DNA of 64,000 nucleotides, taken from NCBI GenBank assembly GCA_000163695.1, contig GG774889.1, positions 455,316-519,315 of the forward strand. The letters run 5' to 3'. A model generated the notes under the pieces. The model did no database searches. It saw nothing but the letters and a program-made list of their open reading frames with translations, and was not told the origin of the DNA. This document shows, one piece after another, positions 15,787-24,550 of the stretch. Positions within the stretch are counted from its first letter, which is position 1. Every line of letters starts with the position of its first letter. The DNA comes from Bacteroidetes oral taxon 274 str. F0058 (lineage in GTDB: Bacteria; Bacteroidota; Bacteroidia; Bacteroidales; Paludibacteraceae). Both the position numbers and the translations under genes were made by a program.

Positions 15787-15862
15787 CATAGCATTTGATT
15801 GTGGGTAACAATCCCGAAATATGAAAGTTCAACTTATAAAGTTATAATATTATGGGGGAAAA

Positions 15863-15890
15863 GTTACTCCCACCGTACGGCGGGAGTAAC
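15863..15890. repeat. 28-bp near-perfect palindrome
   Basis: GTTACTCCCACCGT followed by ACGGCGGGAGTAAC: 14-bp arms, one mismatch. Same length and form as the palindrome at 5446-5473 but a different sequence. It lies just before an IS30-like fragment. Confidence 0.8.
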
Positions 15891-15935
15891 CGAAAAAAAT
15901 GCGACATTTGCGTTCTCACAAAAAAACACACACAA

Positions 15936-16130
15936 ATGCAACATTTAAATGAGTCGCAAAGATACACAATTTATCGTATGAGAAAGGACAAAAAAACACA
16001 ATCCGAGATAGCTCGTTACATCGGAGTGTCACAAGCTACTGTCAGCAAAGAACTTAACAGGAATGCCGACACGACGGAGCGGTTGAAAAAAACCGTCGAA
16101 GCATTGAAAAAAGGATATGCTAAACTGTAA
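15936..16130 (+). pseudogene. IS30-family transposase N-terminal fragment
   Basis: 64 residues: MQHLNESQRYTIYRMRKDKK, then SEIARYIGVSQATVSKELNRN, which is the HTH_38 domain at the start of IS30-family transposases. The catalytic DDE part is missing; the frame ends after a short lysine-rich tail. I read it as a relic of an insertion sequence near the right edge of the island; a free-standing HTH protein is the alternative. Confidence 0.6.
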
Positions 16131-16223
16131 ACAAGTGATTACCATCGGTATAGTCAAGAAGATAGGATAGAAGAAAAAGGTGTATATACAGAACCGTTTT
16201 TAGAGCCGGCGTGCGGTAAGCGA

Positions 16224-16259
16224 CGAAGAAGATATAAATCATGGCTTAGATTACAATGA
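16224..16259 (+). repeat. 36-bp direct repeat, right boundary of the orphan-gene island
   Basis: Identical to 9886-9921. Between 16131 and 16415 I see only this repeat, its degenerate extension to ~16310, and the TetR promoter/operator region. Confidence 0.85.
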
Positions 16260-16360
16260 GTTAACTGTAATATGTTGGTTTGTAGTCAATTATGGCATGT
16301 GTGGTTTTTTGCGATAATCGGGGCAGGTTGCTTCAATATATGAATTCCGAATTATTCAGA

Positions 16361-16371
16361 GAACACTGTTC
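16361..16371. promoter_or_regulatory. Putative TetR operator, upstream site
   Basis: GAACACTGTTC, a perfect 5+1+5 palindrome. It sits 14 bases ahead of the -7 box of tetR, where repressor binding would block the -33 region. The same half-sites recur at 17063-17073 on the other side of the gene. Confidence 0.65.
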
Positions 16372-16384
16372 AGTTTCTTTTTTA

Positions 16385-16392
16385 TATATTTG
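16385..16392 (+). promoter_or_regulatory. Bacteroidetes-type -7 box of the TetR gene
   Basis: TATATTTG fits TAnnTTTG and lies 23 bases before the start codon. No good -33 TTTG is visible; the operator occupies that area. Confidence 0.5.
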
Positions 16393-16415
16393 CGTTTCGA
16401 AAAAGTTATAAAAAT

Positions 16416-17036
16416 ATGGTACGAACATCGTATAAAGACGACATACACCGTCGTATTCTGCAAGCGGCACGGGGAGAGTTTCTGCAAAAGGGATTCAAAG
16501 ATACTTCTATGCGTACTATCTCGCGATTGTCGGGGGTAACGCTTAGCAATATTTACAACTATTTCAGAGACAAGGACGATATTTTCCGTGCGGTACTCAC
16601 CCCATTGCTCAATGCTTTCGAGCAGTTGTTTGCCGAACACAACAGCGATGATTACATGAGTAAGGAATTTTTCTCAATGGACTCGCACCAGAAAAAGTTG
16701 ATCGATGATTTTATGGTTATCCCGACGAATTACAGGACGGAGCTGAAAATATTGCTTTTCAATTCTGCGGGTTCGTCGCTCGAAAATTTCAGAGATACGT
16801 TTGTCTATCGGTACACGCAGGAGAGCCTGCGGTATATGAAGTTGATGAAAGAACGGTACCCTCATATCAAAGCCGACTTCTCTGATTTTTTCTTGCATTC
16901 GATGTGCTCACTTTGGCTGACGGTGATGGGCGAAATCGTAACACACGACGAATTGACCGATGCCGATATCAAACAGTTTATTACGGAATACATCGCTTTC
17001 GGTACTGCCGGATGGAAAGAGTTGATGAAGATATGA
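16416..17036 (+). CDS. TetR/AcrR family transcriptional regulator
   Basis: 206 residues. The N-terminal helix-turn-helix is clear: RILQAARGEFLQKGFKD, TSMRTISRLSGVTLSNIYNY, FRDKDDIF. The C-terminal ligand domain is helical and ends VTHDELTDADIKQFITEY. Identical-type palindromes (GAACA-N-TGTTC) flank the gene, so it probably represses itself and the transport genes that follow (MMPL pump at 17247). Repressors of this family release DNA when they bind a small hydrophobic ligand; the ligand here is unknown. Confidence 0.9.
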   Translation: MVRTSYKDDIHRRILQAARGEFLQKGFKDTSMRTISRLSGVTLSNIYNYFRDKDDIFRAVLTPLLNAFEQLFAEHNSDDYMSKEFFSMDSHQKKLIDDFMVIPTNYRTELKILLFNSAGSSLENFRDTFVYRYTQESLRYMKLMKERYPHIKADFSDFFLHSMCSLWLTVMGEIVTHDELTDADIKQFITEYIAFGTAGWKELMKI

Positions 17037-17062
17037 TAGGGATATTTTTTTTGAATGAAAGA

Positions 17063-17073
17063 GAACAGTGTTC
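17063..17073. promoter_or_regulatory. Putative TetR operator, downstream site
   Basis: GAACAGTGTTC, extended on both sides (AAAGAGAACAGTGTTCTTTTT spans 21 bases; nine of ten arm positions pair). It lies between tetR and the MMPL transporter gene, well placed to control the latter. Confidence 0.65.
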
Positions 17074-17085
17074 TTTTTGCGAGGA

Positions 17086-17207
17086 TTGGGTGTTAGGTAT
17101 TCGGTCTTGGGAGTGTTGTAGAGACGTAATTGCCGAGCAAGAACAAATGGTTAGGGTAAAATTGTGTTTCCCCCCCAACACCTAAGCCCCAAAACCCAAT
17201 ACCCAAC
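17086..17207. repeat. G/T-rich REP-like repeat, inverted pair
   Basis: The G-rich arm at 17086-17111 (TTGGGTGTTAGGTATTCGG) faces a C-rich arm at 17171-17207 (CCCCCAACACCTAAGCCCC) across ~60 bases. The two can pair over much of their length. It occupies the gap before the MMPL gene. Confidence 0.7.
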
Positions 17208-17246
17208 ATAAATATAATTTGAATTATTAATTAATAGACAATACAG

Positions 17247-19595
17247 ATGAATATCGAAAAGATCAACGGATGGTTTGCCCTGCGGGGTGAGTGGATTGTA
17301 AAAAGACGATGGGTGGTAATAATCGGATTCATTGCTCTGTTGGCAGCAGGGTTCTATGGACTTCGGTTTATGAAAATCAACGACTCGTGGGAGAGTTACT
17401 TCCTCGAAGACGACCCCGTGCTGCTCAAGACAGAAGAGTTCAAAGCCGTATTCGGCAACGACAATTATGCTGCCGTAATGACCGATTGCGACAACACTTT
17501 TACCAAAGAGAATCTGGAACTCATACGCGAGCTGTCGAACGAGATGCTCGACAGTATGTCGTATGCCGACAAGATGACCTCTATTACCGACATCGAATTT
17601 ATGATAGGCAACGAAGAGGGTATGTCTATCGAACAGATTGTGCCCGAAGAGATACCTTCCGACGAGGCAGGACTTGCAGAGATACGCCGCAAAGCATTCC
17701 TCAAACCGTATATCGCCAACCGACTCGTATCGAAAGACGGCAGAAACACTTGGGTATTGCTCAAACTGCGTCCCTTCCCCGACGACTCGGTATGGTACAA
17801 GGGCAAAGGCTCGGTGCCTCCCGAGAACCTGACAGGTAGAGAATTGGAACACATCATAAAAAAAGACAAATACAAACCGCTCAATCCCAAAGGTATGGGA
17901 TTGCCCTATATCACCGACCAAAAGATGAAGTGGATAGGCAAGGAGATGCCTCGTATTATGGGGTTGGCTATATTGTTGGCAATCGTAGTGCTGATATTTG
18001 CCACCAGGTCGTTGAGAGGTGTCGTGGTGCCTGTCGTTACGGCGATAGGGTCTATCGTGATGTCCTACGGTATGCTCGGATATCTTCGTTTCTCGATAGA
18101 CAGCGGTATGATGTTGATACCTATGTTGTTGGCTTTTGCCGTGGCGATAGCTTACAACATACACGTGCACTCGTTTTTCAGGCGACGGTTTCGTATGTAC
18201 GGCAATCGTCGGCAGGCGGTCGTCGATACGGTAGGCGAGATGGGCTGGCCTGTACTATTCAGTGCCCTGACTACGTTTGCCGCACTGCTGTCGTTCCTTA
18301 CCATTCCTGCCACACCGATGCACTTTATCGGTATTGCTACTTCTACGAGCGTGATGCTTACCTTCCTGATTGCCATAACCGTGATGCCTGCCGTCCTCAG
18401 CTTCGGCAAAGACCGTCAACCCGACCCCAAGATACAGGCAGCCGGAGGCGGGTGGCTCGACCACCGTCTCGAAGCGTTCGGCAATGTGGTATTGAATCAC
18501 GAGAAAGTGATATGGGGCATATTCATTGTTATCACCGTATTTATGATTTATCAGTTTACCAAGATAGATACGGCATTCGATATAGAAAGTTCGATGGGAC
18601 GCCGTGTGCCTTACGTGAAAGATATACTCGAAGTGGGCGAGACAGAGCTCGGCTCCGTTTATTCGTACGATGTTATGATAAATCTGCCCGAAGACGGAGC
18701 TGCCAAGTCGCGCGAAACGCTGGTAGCCCTCGACTCATTGCAGAGATATGTCGATAAATATCCGTTGACCAAACGCAGCTCTTCGATATTGAACATACTC
18801 AAAGACCTCAATCAGACGCTCAACAACGGCGATGCCGCCTACTATGCCATACCTGCAAACTCCGACGAGATAGCCCAACAACTGTTGCTCTACGAGAATG
18901 CCGGAGGTAGCGAAGCAGAGACGTGGATAGATTACGATTACCGACGGCTAAGGCTGCAGGTGGAGATGAATGCGTATAATTCGGGCGAAGCCGAAAGAGA
19001 GTTGAAAGACGTGGCGGAGGTAGCCGAAAAGTTGTTCCCCGATGCCAAAATCACTCCCGTAGGCTCTATGCCGCAGTTTACCGCAATGATGAACTATGTG
19101 GTACGCGGACAGATTACCTCCTTTGCCGTGTCGCTGTTGATTATCGGAGTGCTGATGATGTTGGTATTCGGAAGCATTCGTCTTGGGCTTATAGGGCTTA
19201 TTCCTAATATTATGCCTGCCATCACGGTAGGCGGTCTGATGGGTTGGCTCGGATATCCGCTCGATATGATGACAGCTACCATTATGCCGATGATACTCGG
19301 TCTGGCTGTCGACGATACCATCCACTTCATCAACCACGGACATCTCGAGTTTCAGCGGCAACGTAACTATCGAAAAGCCACTCTCAGGACATTCCGCATA
19401 GTGGGTACTCCCATCTTGCTTACAAGTCTGGTCATATCCGCCAATTTCGCGATGTATATGACATCGAACGGACTTACCATAATACATATGGGTATACTGT
19501 CGGTGGCAGGTGTATTGACGGCTTTGTTAGCCGACTTGTGCATTACGCCGTTATTATTCCGCCGTTTCAGGATATTCGGTAAAGAAGAGAATTGA
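17247..19595 (+). CDS. RND/MMPL superfamily transporter
   Basis: 782 residues, about twelve membrane helices in two halves. After the first helix (RWVVIIGFIALLAAGFYGL) comes a periplasmic domain, a five-helix block (IMGLAILLAIVVLIFATRSL), a second periplasmic loop, and a second block containing GLAVDDTIHFINH, the conserved proton-relay region of MMPL/SSD-type pumps. The size and single-subunit form fit hydrophobe exporters, not tripartite drug pumps. With the LolA-like gene at 27007 and the DUF1302-like gene at 28280 it forms a set often found together, probably moving lipids between membranes. Likely controlled by the TetR protein upstream. Confidence 0.85.
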   Translation: MNIEKINGWFALRGEWIVKRRWVVIIGFIALLAAGFYGLRFMKINDSWESYFLEDDPVLLKTEEFKAVFGNDNYAAVMTDCDNTFTKENLELIRELSNEMLDSMSYADKMTSITDIEFMIGNEEGMSIEQIVPEEIPSDEAGLAEIRRKAFLKPYIANRLVSKDGRNTWVLLKLRPFPDDSVWYKGKGSVPPENLTGRELEHIIKKDKYKPLNPKGMGLPYITDQKMKWIGKEMPRIMGLAILLAIVVLIFATRSLRGVVVPVVTAIGSIVMSYGMLGYLRFSIDSGMMLIPMLLAFAVAIAYNIHVHSFFRRRFRMYGNRRQAVVDTVGEMGWPVLFSALTTFAALLSFLTIPATPMHFIGIATSTSVMLTFLIAITVMPAVLSFGKDRQPDPKIQAAGGGWLDHRLEAFGNVVLNHEKVIWGIFIVITVFMIYQFTKIDTAFDIESSMGRRVPYVKDILEVGETELGSVYSYDVMINLPEDGAAKSRETLVALDSLQRYVDKYPLTKRSSSILNILKDLNQTLNNGDAAYYAIPANSDEIAQQLLLYENAGGSEAETWIDYDYRRLRLQVEMNAYNSGEAERELKDVAEVAEKLFPDAKITPVGSMPQFTAMMNYVVRGQITSFAVSLLIIGVLMMLVFGSIRLGLIGLIPNIMPAITVGGLMGWLGYPLDMMTATIMPMILGLAVDDTIHFINHGHLEFQRQRNYRKATLRTFRIVGTPILLTSLVISANFAMYMTSNGLTIIHMGILSVAGVLTALLADLCITPLLFRRFRIFGKEEN

Positions 19596-19599
19596 GGTA

Positions 19600-19654
19600 G
19601 GTGTTAGGGATTGGGTATGGGATTGTTCTTGCCTAATACCCAACACCTAATACC
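19600..19654. repeat. G/T-rich REP-like hairpin, terminator-like
   Basis: The arms 19600-19618 and 19636-19654 (19 bases each) pair at 16 positions around a 17-base loop and are followed by TTTT. It may end transcription from the MMPL gene as well as being a repeat copy. Confidence 0.8.
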
Positions 19655-19697
19655 TTTTAAAAAAAGAATCAACCTAATGTAAGTACATAAAAATAAT

Positions 19698-22037
19698 ATG
19701 AGTACAACAATCAGAGTAATTGTAGCAGTGGCACTCATCGCATTGACGACTGCCGCACAGGCACAGACGGCAGGTATCAGAGGTGTTGTCGTCGACGATG
19801 CGAACGAAGAGCCGCTGATAGGTGCAAACATATACATCGAACAACTTCGGCGGGGCGATACGGCAGGGAGTAACGGCGAATTCGCCTTCTCGGGACTTGC
19901 GCCAGGTACTTATACTGCCGTCGTATCGTATATGGGCTATCATACACGGACAGAGAAGATAACACTGCGTGAGGGCGAGACACGACGGATAAAGATACGT
20001 CTCCAAGCCGAGTCGAAGTCGCTCGGAGAGGTCGTCGTAACGGCAAAGGGCGAAGCCCGAATACTACGCGAACAGGCTATGCCTATATCGGTCATATCGA
20101 TGAATCAGCTTAGCGGAACGGTCAATAGTATTGTCGATGTGCTAAACAAAACGGTAGGTGTTACCCTGCGTTCGTCGGGCGGAGTAGGTGGAGCTACACG
20201 CCTCTCGGTGCGCGGGCTGGAAGGCAAACGCATAGGATTCTTCATCGAGGAAACGCCTTTGAATGACAATACCGATTTTATCGACATCAACGATATACCT
20301 ATCGATATGATAGACCGTATCGAGGTGTACAAAGGCGTGGTGCCTGCCAAATTCGGCGGCTCGGCAATGGGTGGTGCCGTCAATATAGTCCTCAAAGAGT
20401 ATCCCGACCGTTATGCCGATGCAAGTTATGCTCTCGAATCGTTCAATACTCATAAGATACAGACCGTTGTCAAAAGAAACATTAAGGAAAAAGGTATCGT
20501 ATTCGGCGTAGGAGGAGGATATACGTATTCCGACAACGACTACGTTATGGAGCTATCGCACCTGAATAATATAAAGGTAAAACGCAATCACGACAAGTAT
20601 AAAAAGCTGTTGTTGGGCGGGTCGTTGAAAGCTAAAAAATGGTGGTTCGACGAGGTAGAGTTCGAGCCCGTATTTGTCGGTACATACAGAGATATTCAGG
20701 GCATAGAGACCGACATACGCGAGGCATTCATAAAGTCGCGTGCGTATATTCTTGCCAATACTCTGAAAAAAGATAATTTCCTAATCGAAGGACTCGACTT
20801 CGATATGTCTACTTCTGTGGCTTACACCGACTACAATCTGGTCGATACGGCAAAGCAATGGTATGACTGGAACGGCAATGCTTATCCGTCCGTATCACCG
20901 TATGGGGGAGAGTTGGGCAACAGGTACGCTTCCGACGCACGAAACAAAAAGTTTACGATATTAAACAAGCTGAATCTGGAATATCTCATAAACAAGCAAC
21001 ATACCATCAACTTCAACTCGTACTTTGCTTTTGCCGACGGATACCCCAAAGACGATATGCGGGAGCTCAGCATAGGCAAAAAGGCGGTGTTCGACTCCAA
21101 AATGCGAAGTTGGACAGGAGGGCTTACTTACGATTTTCGTAGCGGAGACGACCGTTTGCTCAACTCGCTGACCGCTCGTTATTATCTTTATACTATGAAT
21201 ACACGCAGTGCCAGCATATTCGGGTTGGACGATAAGGACGTAAATCTGAACAAGAGCGACTTCGGCATCAACGACGCTTTGCGTTATCGTTTTATGCCCG
21301 ACCTGATGGGGAAACTGTCGGCGGGTTACGACGTGCGGATACCTTCCGAGACCGAGTTGCTGGGCGACGGATATACCATATCGCCGTCGGAGGCGCTGTT
21401 GCCCGAACGCAATACGAGCGTCAATATCGGTATGCTGTACGACCTGACGGGCAAAAAGCCGAGCAACCTGCAAATAGAGATAAACGGATTCTTTATGTAT
21501 CTGCAGAATATGATACGTTATACGAAAGGTATTATAGGTGCACAGTATCAGAATTTCGGAGAGATGCGTACGATAGGAGTAGAAGCCGAAGTCAAAGCCG
21601 ATATTACCCATTGGCTATACGGATATGCCAATGCTACGTTTCAAGACCTCCGCGATGCGCGACGATACGAGGAGAACAGCTCTGTCCCAAATCCGACGAA
21701 GGGGTTGCGTATGCCCAATATCCCATACCTGCTTGCCAATGCAGGACTGGAGTTTCATACGGAGAATATCTTTGGAGGCAAGGGGCAAAATACCCGTATT
21801 TTTGCCGACATATCGTTTGTGGAGGAGTATTTTTACGATTTCGAGATGGCTGCCGGGCAGCGGCGTATCCCACGCAGTACGACGATAGACTTCGGCTTCG
21901 AACACAGTTTTTTCAACAACAGTCTTTTTGTTTCAGGAAAAATAAAAAACCTGACCGATGCACGCGTGTTGTCCGAATTCAACCGTCCGCTACCGGGACG
22001 TAGCTTCGGCATAAAAATAAGATACGTGCTTAAATAA
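19698..22037 (+). CDS. TonB-dependent outer membrane receptor (XusA-like)
   Basis: 779 residues. Signal peptide MSTTIRVIVAVALIALTTAA, cleaved near AQAQT. Next a carboxypeptidase-like regulatory domain (GIRGVVVDDANEEPLIGANI), a TonB-box-like stretch (GEVVVTAKG), a plug domain (LNKTVGVTLRSSGG, VPAKFGGSAMGGAVNIVLKE) and a beta-barrel to the end. The last residue is Lys, not the usual aromatic. It is followed by a DUF4374 lipoprotein, the arrangement of the Bacteroides XusA-XusB system for salvaging foreign siderophores, so iron-chelate uptake is the best inference. The signal peptide is almost duplicated in the protein at 27007. Confidence 0.85.
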   Translation: MSTTIRVIVAVALIALTTAAQAQTAGIRGVVVDDANEEPLIGANIYIEQLRRGDTAGSNGEFAFSGLAPGTYTAVVSYMGYHTRTEKITLREGETRRIKIRLQAESKSLGEVVVTAKGEARILREQAMPISVISMNQLSGTVNSIVDVLNKTVGVTLRSSGGVGGATRLSVRGLEGKRIGFFIEETPLNDNTDFIDINDIPIDMIDRIEVYKGVVPAKFGGSAMGGAVNIVLKEYPDRYADASYALESFNTHKIQTVVKRNIKEKGIVFGVGGGYTYSDNDYVMELSHLNNIKVKRNHDKYKKLLLGGSLKAKKWWFDEVEFEPVFVGTYRDIQGIETDIREAFIKSRAYILANTLKKDNFLIEGLDFDMSTSVAYTDYNLVDTAKQWYDWNGNAYPSVSPYGGELGNRYASDARNKKFTILNKLNLEYLINKQHTINFNSYFAFADGYPKDDMRELSIGKKAVFDSKMRSWTGGLTYDFRSGDDRLLNSLTARYYLYTMNTRSASIFGLDDKDVNLNKSDFGINDALRYRFMPDLMGKLSAGYDVRIPSETELLGDGYTISPSEALLPERNTSVNIGMLYDLTGKKPSNLQIEINGFFMYLQNMIRYTKGIIGAQYQNFGEMRTIGVEAEVKADITHWLYGYANATFQDLRDARRYEENSSVPNPTKGLRMPNIPYLLANAGLEFHTENIFGGKGQNTRIFADISFVEEYFYDFEMAAGQRRIPRSTTIDFGFEHSFFNNSLFVSGKIKNLTDARVLSEFNRPLPGRSFGIKIRYVLK

Positions 22038-22099
22038 TACGTTTTTAAGCAATTAAATAACAATAAATCATTTTATAAATAAATTTTTAATCAAGTAAT

Positions 22100-23314
22100 A
22101 TGTGTAAAAAAATGTTTTTAGCGGCTTGTATTGCCGCAGTAGTGATGACGGGTTGCAAAAAAGACACCCCGAATGTACCCGATGGAGGCAAAGGTAAATT
22201 TTTAATTGAGACCACCGTTAAGAATCCCGACGGGATGAGCGGTTCGTCGTTCTTACAGCTGGTTCCCGATATATCGGGTAATATCGATAATTCCAACGCC
22301 ATTCCGTTGGGTTTCTCGAGTCCGGTAGCGGTCGTAGACAACAGTGTGTTTATTTTCCCCACTATGGGCAAAGATGCCGACAATAACATAAAACGTTATA
22401 CCTATGACCTCTCGGCACAGAAGCTCACCGATATGGTGAAAATGGACGTGCCGGCAAACACAATGCCTGTTAATATTATTAAAGTAACCAATCGGAAAGC
22501 CTATGTGCCGTTCTACACTTTGGGCGTGGTGTGGATTGTCGATATCGAGACGATGCAGAAGACGGGCGAGATAGACCTTAAACCCTATTCGCACAAAGAC
22601 TCAAGTCCCGAGCCTGCTTTCGGTATCGTACGCGACGGACTCTATTACCTGCCGCTCGACCAGATTAACGAAAACTTTATGCCTTACGAAGATTATCGTC
22701 AGGTAGATGTAGCTGTAATCGATACGAAAACAGATAAGGTACAGAAGATTATATCCGAAAAAACATCGAAGCTCTCTTTCCCGACAAGACCTATGTTGAG
22801 GAATATGATTTTCACCGACGAGCACAACGATATCTATATTGCCTGCACGGGCAATTTCGGATTTAACCCGACGTATCTCAATAACGGCTTCGTCTGTATC
22901 CCTGCGGGAAGTACCGAGTTCGACGTATCGAAATCGTGGGATATAAAGGATAATGTGATAATCGGCACCGACGAAAACTACAAACCCGCCTCGATATTCA
23001 ACTGCAAATATATAGGCAACGGTAAGGTAGCCGCCTATGTCAATATCATGGAATTGAACGGCAAAAATCCGTATACCTCGAAAAACAGTATGGCTGTAAT
23101 TATAGATATGAAAGCTAAGACGATTACCAGAGTGAAGGGTGTCCCGTTGAGTGATAGCCATAGCGTGGTAGTGGAATTCTATAAAGGTCAGGTTTTCTTC
23201 GGAGCTTACGGCGACAAGCAAGCAGGCTTCTTCACATACAACCCCGCTGACAGCGAGGCAAAACACGTATGCACCACAACGGGTAATCCTATCGACCTCA
23301 ATATTTTCGAATAA
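22100..23314 (+). CDS. DUF4374 surface lipoprotein (XusB-like siderophore binder)
   Basis: 404 residues. A lipoprotein signal with lipobox VMTGC places acylation at Cys20, followed by a charged tether (KKDTPNVPDGGKGK). The body has repeated strand groups typical of a beta-propeller (PVAVVDNSVFIFPTMG, RKAYVPFYTLGVVWIVDIE, VDVAVIDTKTDK, FGAYGDKQAGFFTYNP). I recall XusB of Bacteroides thetaiotaomicron as a DUF4374 propeller that binds enterobactin and delivers it to XusA; gene order here is the same. The usual third gene, the PepSY reductase-like xusC, is not present. Confidence 0.75.
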   Translation: MCKKMFLAACIAAVVMTGCKKDTPNVPDGGKGKFLIETTVKNPDGMSGSSFLQLVPDISGNIDNSNAIPLGFSSPVAVVDNSVFIFPTMGKDADNNIKRYTYDLSAQKLTDMVKMDVPANTMPVNIIKVTNRKAYVPFYTLGVVWIVDIETMQKTGEIDLKPYSHKDSSPEPAFGIVRDGLYYLPLDQINENFMPYEDYRQVDVAVIDTKTDKVQKIISEKTSKLSFPTRPMLRNMIFTDEHNDIYIACTGNFGFNPTYLNNGFVCIPAGSTEFDVSKSWDIKDNVIIGTDENYKPASIFNCKYIGNGKVAAYVNIMELNGKNPYTSKNSMAVIIDMKAKTITRVKGVPLSDSHSVVVEFYKGQVFFGAYGDKQAGFFTYNPADSEAKHVCTTTGNPIDLNIFE

Positions 23315-23316
23315 AA

Positions 23317-23341
23317 GGTTATGGGGTGTTGGGGTATTGAT
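23317..23341. repeat. G/T-rich REP-like repeat, single arm
   Basis: GGTTATGGGGTGTTGGGGTA matches the G-rich arm of the family. No facing arm is visible. It lies ~100 bases before a transposase remnant. Confidence 0.55.
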
Positions 23342-23445
23342 ATACAACCCGATGCCTCTATGCCGAAAGTTGCATTTGTTCCTGAATAATAAAAAGTTAG
23401 ATATATGTGCACAAAACAAAAATATAATACCGATGTTCTCTGTCT

Positions 23446-23470
23446 CCGTTCGATACGGTTGTGCGGATAG
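23446..23470 (+). pseudogene. RAYT transposase 5' remnant
   Basis: CGTTCGATACGGTTGTGCGG and flanking bases are identical to codons RSIRLCG of the transposases at 3043 and 5143. Only ~25 bases remain. The continuation of the gene appears at 24383, beyond the gene at 23645. Confidence 0.65.
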
Positions 23471-23644
23471 TTGGCTTTGCCTACAAAGCATTTTATGCGT
23501 GAGTTCTTGCGAACTGAGCGGTTGGATTGTCTGGACGGAAAAACGTTTCCCCTGCCCCAAAATAACCCCAAAATCGTAGGAGTATCGATACGCTCTGACG
23601 AACATACGAGATTATTAAACATAAAATTAAAAGAAGAGAATACT

Positions 23645-24376
23645 ATGATAAAAACGAATGATTTTACGGATTATTACACGAAGCGACACGCGAATATGAT
23701 AAAGCAGTTCGAGCAATGGTTTCGGTGCGTGCGAAAAAGCGCTGCTCCGCACATAACGTCCGAGCAGTCGGAGAGGGTGCACGAAATCGCTTTGAAAGAA
23801 TACGAAACACTTATCCCCGAAATACCTTATATCGGCGGTAAGAAAGTAGCCGGTACACGCAATCTGGTAGGCAGTGTCATACTGCTTGCATACATCAGAG
23901 CGTTCGAAAAAGAAGGGCTCTCGGAGCGAGTCATAGGCGAAATCGTTTATAAAAGTTTCGACGCTTTTTTTGCTCGAATTCCAGCCGTATTCGGCACCCT
24001 TGCGGGAAAACTGATGTTCGTGCCGTGGTATGTAAAAAAGCGTAAAAAGACGATGGAACGTGTTGCCGCCTTGCCATATACGGAAGGCTTCGTTTCCAGT
24101 TTTGTGCCCTGTGTCGACGGTAGTTTCGTTTTCGGACAGGATGTGTCGGAATGTGCCATTCACAAATTCTACGTAAAGCACGATGCTCGGAAATATGTGC
24201 CATATCTTTGTTTGGGCGATTATCCGATGTTTCGCAGACTGAATATAGGATTTTTCAGAACCAAAACGATAGGGCACGGAGATGCCGTATGCGATTTTCG
24301 TTTCAAAAAGGGGAAAACCGAAAGCGGCTGGCCTCCCGAGAATATGGCTGAATGGCAAGGAAGCGGGGAAAACTGA
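23645..24376 (+). CDS. L-2-amino-thiazoline-4-carboxylic acid hydrolase family protein
   Basis: 243 residues from the ATG at 23645 (MIKTNDFTDYYTKRHANMIK); the frame is open upstream but that part is transposase debris. A helical N-terminus leads to a C-terminal alpha/beta part with FHK-type and closing Cys motifs (ECAIHKFYVKHDARKYVP, CLGDYPMFRRLN, GDAVCDFRFKKGK). This matches the ATC-hydrolase family, named for a step in cysteine formation in Pseudomonas; many members are of unknown function. The gene lies between two pieces of a broken RAYT gene, as if inserted into it. Confidence 0.7.
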   Translation: MIKTNDFTDYYTKRHANMIKQFEQWFRCVRKSAAPHITSEQSERVHEIALKEYETLIPEIPYIGGKKVAGTRNLVGSVILLAYIRAFEKEGLSERVIGEIVYKSFDAFFARIPAVFGTLAGKLMFVPWYVKKRKKTMERVAALPYTEGFVSSFVPCVDGSFVFGQDVSECAIHKFYVKHDARKYVPYLCLGDYPMFRRLNIGFFRTKTIGHGDAVCDFRFKKGKTESGWPPENMAEWQGSGEN

Positions 24377-24382
24377 GACAGC

Positions 24383-24520
24383 TGTGAAAAATGATATTGA
24401 GCGCTGTGGAAACGAATGATGGAAAAATGTTGGTTGACAATACCGAACCGTTATCGCAATGTGATTTTACACGAAGATATCGTAATGCCGAATCATTTCC
24501 ACGCAATTACACAAAACATT
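24383..24520 (+). pseudogene. RAYT transposase middle remnant
   Basis: Aligns with codons ~47-90 of the intact transposase: AATGATATTGA, GTGGAAAAATGTTGGTTG-like, and GATATCGTAATGCCGAATCA (the HxH region, here with several frameshifts and stops). No open frame persists. It is the continuation of the fragment at 23446. Confidence 0.75.
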
Positions 24521-24550
24521 AAAATAAATAACAAATAAAATTTTATAGAT

